From NCBI GenBank assembly GCA_028583605.1, contig CM053327.1:14495629-14559628 (forward strand): DNA of 64,000 nucleotides, read 5' to 3'. The DNA is from Dastarcus helophoroides. Lineage: Eukaryota > Arthropoda > Insecta > Coleoptera > Bothrideridae. Below are positions 59,701 to 64,000 of this stretch, one piece after another. The position numbers and the translations under genes are program-made. Positions within the stretch are counted from its first letter, which is position 1, and every line of letters starts with the position of its first letter. The notes beneath the pieces were generated by a model. It was not told where the DNA came from. It saw only the letters and a program-made list of their open reading frames with translations, and did not search any database.

Positions 59701-62700
59701 TTACACGCTATTTTCCTTAAGAGGTGTCAACGGATTGTCATTTTCGATCTTTATATTAACAGAATTCGGTTGATATTTACTTTGAACAATCGCCCTTTCC
59801 ATCACGCAACAAGCCGATAGACGCGCTTCCGCGTCGTGATCCCAACATTCCTCCATAGTATCGCACATTACAGCTAATCCCTGCACAAAAGTACATTATT
59901 AAGAGGTAATAGAAAAAGTAGCACATTAATAACTCACGGGGTGTTGGCGCCAATGGTCTTGGATAACTGGCCTAACTTTCCGTTGAACAACGGCCTCTTG
60001 CATGTCTTCCAAAGTGGGGTGCTGACCGATTTCGTCTTCAAAAGGAAGCCTATATTCTGGGATGGGACCGTACTGGGCCGTACAGCGAGAAACTAGCTCC
60101 CATAGTACCAAGCCACAAGCGTACATGTCGATGCGAAGGAAGGCGTCCGGTTGGAAATTAATCGCCCCTTCTAACACTTCAGGAGCCATGTACCTTAAAA
60201 GAAACAAAAATCGTTTACAATTTTTACAATAACCAACAACAAGAAGTATGATGCGAAGGTTACAAAGATCACTGTGTGAGGTAACTTTAATTTTTGTATT
60301 ATGGGTTTGCATCATAACAAATTCCAGCATGATACCCATTTCGGCATGTTAAACTTAACAAATAATGGTAATTAAATGTTCTGCAATGAAACAGTGCAAA
60401 CGTGCTAAAAGTTGAAAACATTTACAACCACAACCATAGACAGGTTTAGGTCTTCCTTGACCTCATCAGTCATTGTAAATACTTTCAATTTATAATTATC
60501 AGTCAATCACATAAGTACCTAACGGACGCGTTGCCGTAAATCTTTACCTTCTAGTGCCGACTTGACCGTGAGTGTCCCCGCAGGATTTTCCAGGTTCGAA
60601 AATAATGGCGAGTCCAAAATCCGCAATGCAAGCAGTCATGTCGCTTTTTAACAGCACATTTTTGCTCTTGAAATCGCGATGGGCCACCGCTGGCTTAATC
60701 GGTTCGTTCGGTGATTTACCAGGTAAGGCGTCGTGCAAATGTGTCAAGCCTACGAAAATCGAAAATTTTCTTTACGGAATTTAAAACTTTCAAATTTTAA
60801 ACCCTAAATTTCGACATTAACTTCGTAAATAAAAAAAAATCACACGTTAACTGCTCCCATAAGAGAAAATTAGCATTCCCATATGCCTGTACATAAATAA
60901 ATGAATTTAAGGAAACTTTTGTTATAAAAAATTTTTGATCACTGATGCAGCTCAAGCTTCCCGGTTGCTTTATGACCTTCACCAGTGGCAAGAAAAGTAC
61001 TTGCTGATAGCTATGCATCACAAGTGGTGATGCTCATAGAAGTCATCATCTTAAAGTTGAAAGAACAACAATTGAAAGTTTAAATTAAAAATCAAAATTT
61101 TTTACTTTTGTCGAATTTTCGTCTTAAATTGCAAAATTTAGATTATAATCTCAAAATTTCGACTTCTATGTCGAGATTAAAAATGATTTAATGTATTTTA
61201 AGTTAATAATAATAATAATAATAAATCCTGATATTTCTAAAAAAATTATTGAAATTTCCATTCAAAATTAAAATGAGAGCATTAAATTCCAATTTTCAAC
61301 TACATGCCGCAATTTTCTTAAAATTTCGGCTTTTGATCTGAAAATTTCACTCAGAATTTTTACATGTCTATAGAAAATCCAAAATGTTGAGATTACGCTG
61401 AAATTTTCAACAAAACCTCAAAATTTAGTATTTTTCGGAATTATAAACTTTTTGTTATAATAACAAATTCCAATTCGCATTAGATACATTCCAAAAATTT
61501 GAACTCCAAACTCAAAATTTAGGTTTTTGGTTAAAAATTAACTTGGAAGCCAAAAGCGAAAAGATCAAGAAATAAAACAAAATTTCTAAGTATCTAAATT
61601 TCATGTTTTATGTCGAAGTTTTAGAAGAAAGTAAAAATTGAAAATTTTTAAACTCTGAATCTTGTTAAAAAAAGGGAAAATTTGGAATAAAACAAAAAAG
61701 TCTATTCCAAAAATTGTCCATAATTTGACTTTAAATGTTGAAATTTGAATTTTAAATTCAAATATTAGATTTTTTCTACAAGTATGCTGTTTTGTTTACT
61801 TTCAAAATTTTAGAAATAGTCAAACTTTATTGGTGAAGATCCAAAACAAGGAGAAAGTCCGAATTCTTAGATTAAATTCGAAATGCTATGAAATTGTCAT
61901 TATAAATGCAGTTTACTTTCCAAAATTTGATATTTTTCTAATATTTGTTTCCAAATATTTCGATTCATACATTTTTGCTTTTTTTTTAAATTTTCGACCC
62001 ATGTCCTAAATTCCACGTTTTTTTTTAATCAAAATTTTGAAATAAAATGCGCATGGAAAAACTAAAATATCAAGAATGAACTCGAAAAATGTTCTGTGAA
62101 AGAATAATTAACAATCTGACCTCTAGCCATAGTTTCAACAATTCTACAAAGTTCGGACCATGTTAGAGTGTGGGCCTTGAGGAAATCACACAATGAGCCT
62201 TTATCATGGTAAGCAGTTATGAGCCAAAATTCTGCTTGCAGATTGTCACCGCGCTTCTCCACACCGATGTAATGGAGTATATTGGGGTGATCCATATGAG
62301 GCAACTTGAAAATTTCCTGCTCCGTCAACCAAGACTGTTTATCCTAAAAACGATTCAATTACGACAATGAATCCACTATATGAAATTAAACATACTTGTA
62401 TCGGGAATATCTTCACAGCAACCTCCTCTCCTTTGAATTGGGCCTTCCAAACGGCGCCAAATCTTCCTCGAGCCTTAATTTCGATGAGCTGAATGGGTCG
62501 CAGATCCAAATAAGAGGGCGAATCAGCGATCGGATTTGGATCAAAAGTAGGAAGCTAATAAATAATAATTGGTAAACGCATTGCGCATAATGATCATTTT
62601 CACCAACCTCATTAAAGTGCTTATTTCGACGAATCCACAAAATGATGCCCACGGTGGCCGTTAACGCCATAACGATGATGAAAACGATTAAAGCGATTTC

Positions 62701-63191
62701 CAAACCGCTTATTTTGTCGACGTTTTGGGTCGGCACTGTGGCTGGAACAAAAATAAATTATAGTTGATCGTAAAAAGTCAGAATTCAACATACTACTGGA
62801 GGGTGGCTTGTCGGTGGGGTTCGGCAACCACCTGAATTCTTGATTACACATGTCCCCTTCGCAACAACAAAAAAAGAATTTTTCCGGCTTGTGAGCTCTC
62901 TCGATGCAGTCTGATTTGTTGTAACATTCTTGGTTATTGAGGAAGCAGCCCTAAATCATCTGTACATAAGTAAAATATCAGTGTACAACGAGGAACTCAC
63001 CTTTAAGGAAACCTTAAAGGTTCCGTTTTCTTTAGACCACAATACGTAACAATGATTTCTTTTACCATCTTCGGGTGGTTCGCATTGTTCCACATCGTCG
63101 CAACTGCTGCCTCCACCTGTGTCTACGCAGGATTTGTTGTAAAATTCGCATTTTAAAGTCGGCTGATATGCAGCATATGTTGCATTTACGC
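59701..63191 (-). CDS. put: Type II activin receptor Ser/Thr kinase (Punt/ActRII), 5' exon missing
   Basis: Eight exons on the minus strand: 63191-63001, 62950-62794, 62741-62608, 62554-62396, 62343-62121, 60749-60548, 60193-59938 and 59880-59701. They give 499 residues plus a partial first codon. The extracellular part has the three-finger-toxin-like cysteine pattern (CEFYNKSC..., [17 protein letters not shown]). One membrane helix follows ([20 protein letters not shown], cytosolic side WIRRNKHF). The kinase shows [42 protein letters not shown] and [17 protein letters not shown]; the last is diagnostic for ActRII rather than BMPR2. The protein binds activin/BMP-type ligands at the plasma membrane and phosphorylates type I receptors. 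The gene is intact. The signal-peptide exon lies beyond 64000, since the first visible exon opens in phase 2 after an acceptor. Confidence 0.95.
60194..60547. other. Receptor intron carrying a decayed hammerhead-like motif
   Basis: On the minus strand CTGATGA (60469-60463) is followed by a 4-bp stem GGTC/GACC with loop AAGGAA and then TAAAC (60448-60444), where a hammerhead requires GAAAC. It lies within a 354-bp intron between kinase exons. It may be a remnant of a Penelope-like terminal repeat. Confidence 0.4.
60750..62120. other. Receptor intron filled with degenerate repeat
   Basis: The 1.4-kb intron between the ATP-binding lobe exon and the catalytic-loop exon has donor GTCAGA and acceptor TTTCGTAG. 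From about 61060 it carries the TTTCGAAATTT-type repeat in mixed orientation, with a short (AAT)n run at 61204-61224. Confidence 0.6.
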
Positions 63192-64000
63192 CTGAAAGAA
63201 TACGTTTTGGTATTTTTTTATATCACTTTCGATACTGAACTTAATATTAAATAAATATTAATAACATGTAAATATTATTATTATTATATATTTATTTTCT
63301 GAAATAGCTCAAAAAGTATCCACTTTCCTTTAGACCTCTTTTTGGCATACTGTAACACTAAAATACGCAACAAAGTCGAATTCTTAAAAAAACCTCGAAA
63401 TTTATAAATAGGTCTAAAACTTTCAGTAAATTCCTAACATTTAATAATGTAAAACTCCCAAATAAAAAAGTTGAAATTTACAAATTTTGAAAAGATACAA
63501 AAAAAATTCAAAAATACATGAATTTTCAAGAAGGTCTAAATTTATTAAAAATTCGACGTTTCCTAAAAGAGTTAAATTCTTCAAAAAGGTAATATTTTTT
63601 AAAAAGACCGAACTCAATTAAAAATAATTTTTAAGCCAAAATTAAAATTAAAAATAAAATTAAAATCTAATAAAATCGAAGTTTTAAAAAAGAATCGAAT
63701 ATTTACAAAACCTAAATTTTGAAAGAAGGTCGAAATTTTGATAAAAATGGGAGTTTGAGAAGAGTAGAAATTTGGAAATGTCAACATTTTTTTAAAAACC
63801 TAAAGTTACGAAAAAGTCAAATACTCGAGAAAAAAAAACTCGACATTTTTAAGCCAAAATTTTCAAGTCGAATTCTTCAGAAAAAATGTAAAATAGTTTT
63901 CAGAAAAAAATGCGAAATTTCGAGAGGAAAAATTGAAATCTTAAAAAAAAGAGAGAAAAAGACGAAACTTTTTTCAAAAAAGTTAAAACTTCAAGAAAAT
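63192..64000. other. 5' intron of the activin receptor gene, repeat filled
   Basis: After the acceptor TTCTTTCAG of the first visible receptor exon, the sequence becomes A-rich degenerate repeat (AAAAAGTCGAAATT units) from about 63370 to the window end. No exon for the signal peptide was found. Confidence 0.55.

Noticed and set aside
1..64000. CRISPR arrays, bacterial operons, rRNA genes
   Set aside because: No direct-repeat/spacer pattern, Shine-Dalgarno-led gene clusters or rRNA segments were seen; introns and poly(A) signals show a eukaryotic nuclear genome.

Overview
The window reads as nuclear DNA of an animal, most likely an insect. It is very AT-rich, has spliced genes with GT..AG introns from 52 bp to 10.5 kb, a tRNA gene with split pol III promoter, poly(A) signals, and mariner and Harbinger DNA transposons. 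I could not fix the order from sequence alone; a beetle-like genome is a guess. Between genes and inside long introns lies a diffuse, degenerate repeat built on short T- or A-runs around TTTCGAAATTT / GTCGAAATTT, which fills perhaps a third of the window.

Layout, left to right: 1-3250 degenerate repeat, then the last two exons of a PPxY-motif protein (+, 3257-3505). Exons 1-4 of the splicing factor PRPF18 follow (-, 5204-4414), with the conserved C-terminal half absent from the adjacent sequence and a MITE just beyond the last exon. A tRNA-Lys(UUU) sits at 5818-5890. A decayed 1,254-bp mariner with TA duplication is at 8851-10104. An LRRC20-like leucine-rich-repeat gene (-, 24075-12865) has three exons, one intron of 10.5 kb and one of 52 bp. 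A Harbinger remnant lies at 28133-29667. A cAMP-dependent protein kinase catalytic-subunit paralogue (+, 35129-41245) has DYG in place of DFG and a second, divergent copy of its terminal exon at 41748-41976.

The right third holds two genes on the minus strand. The first is an NPAT/Mxc-like gene (56583-46727; LisH at the N terminus, 9 exons) whose exons 7 and 8 can be read through only with about ten frame changes, all modelled as +1. The second is a type II activin receptor (Punt/ActRII, 63191-59701) that lacks only its signal-peptide exon, which lies off the right edge. A broken non-LTR reverse transcriptase and a roughly 150-bp tandem repeat separate these two genes.

The genes do not form a pathway; they are independent housekeeping and signalling loci: splicing, the histone locus body, TGF-beta/activin reception and cAMP-type kinase signalling. 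The points most worth following up are the one-directional frame changes in the NPAT-like gene, the duplicated kinase tail exon, the missing PRPF18 C-terminus, and the strand-switching degenerate repeat.
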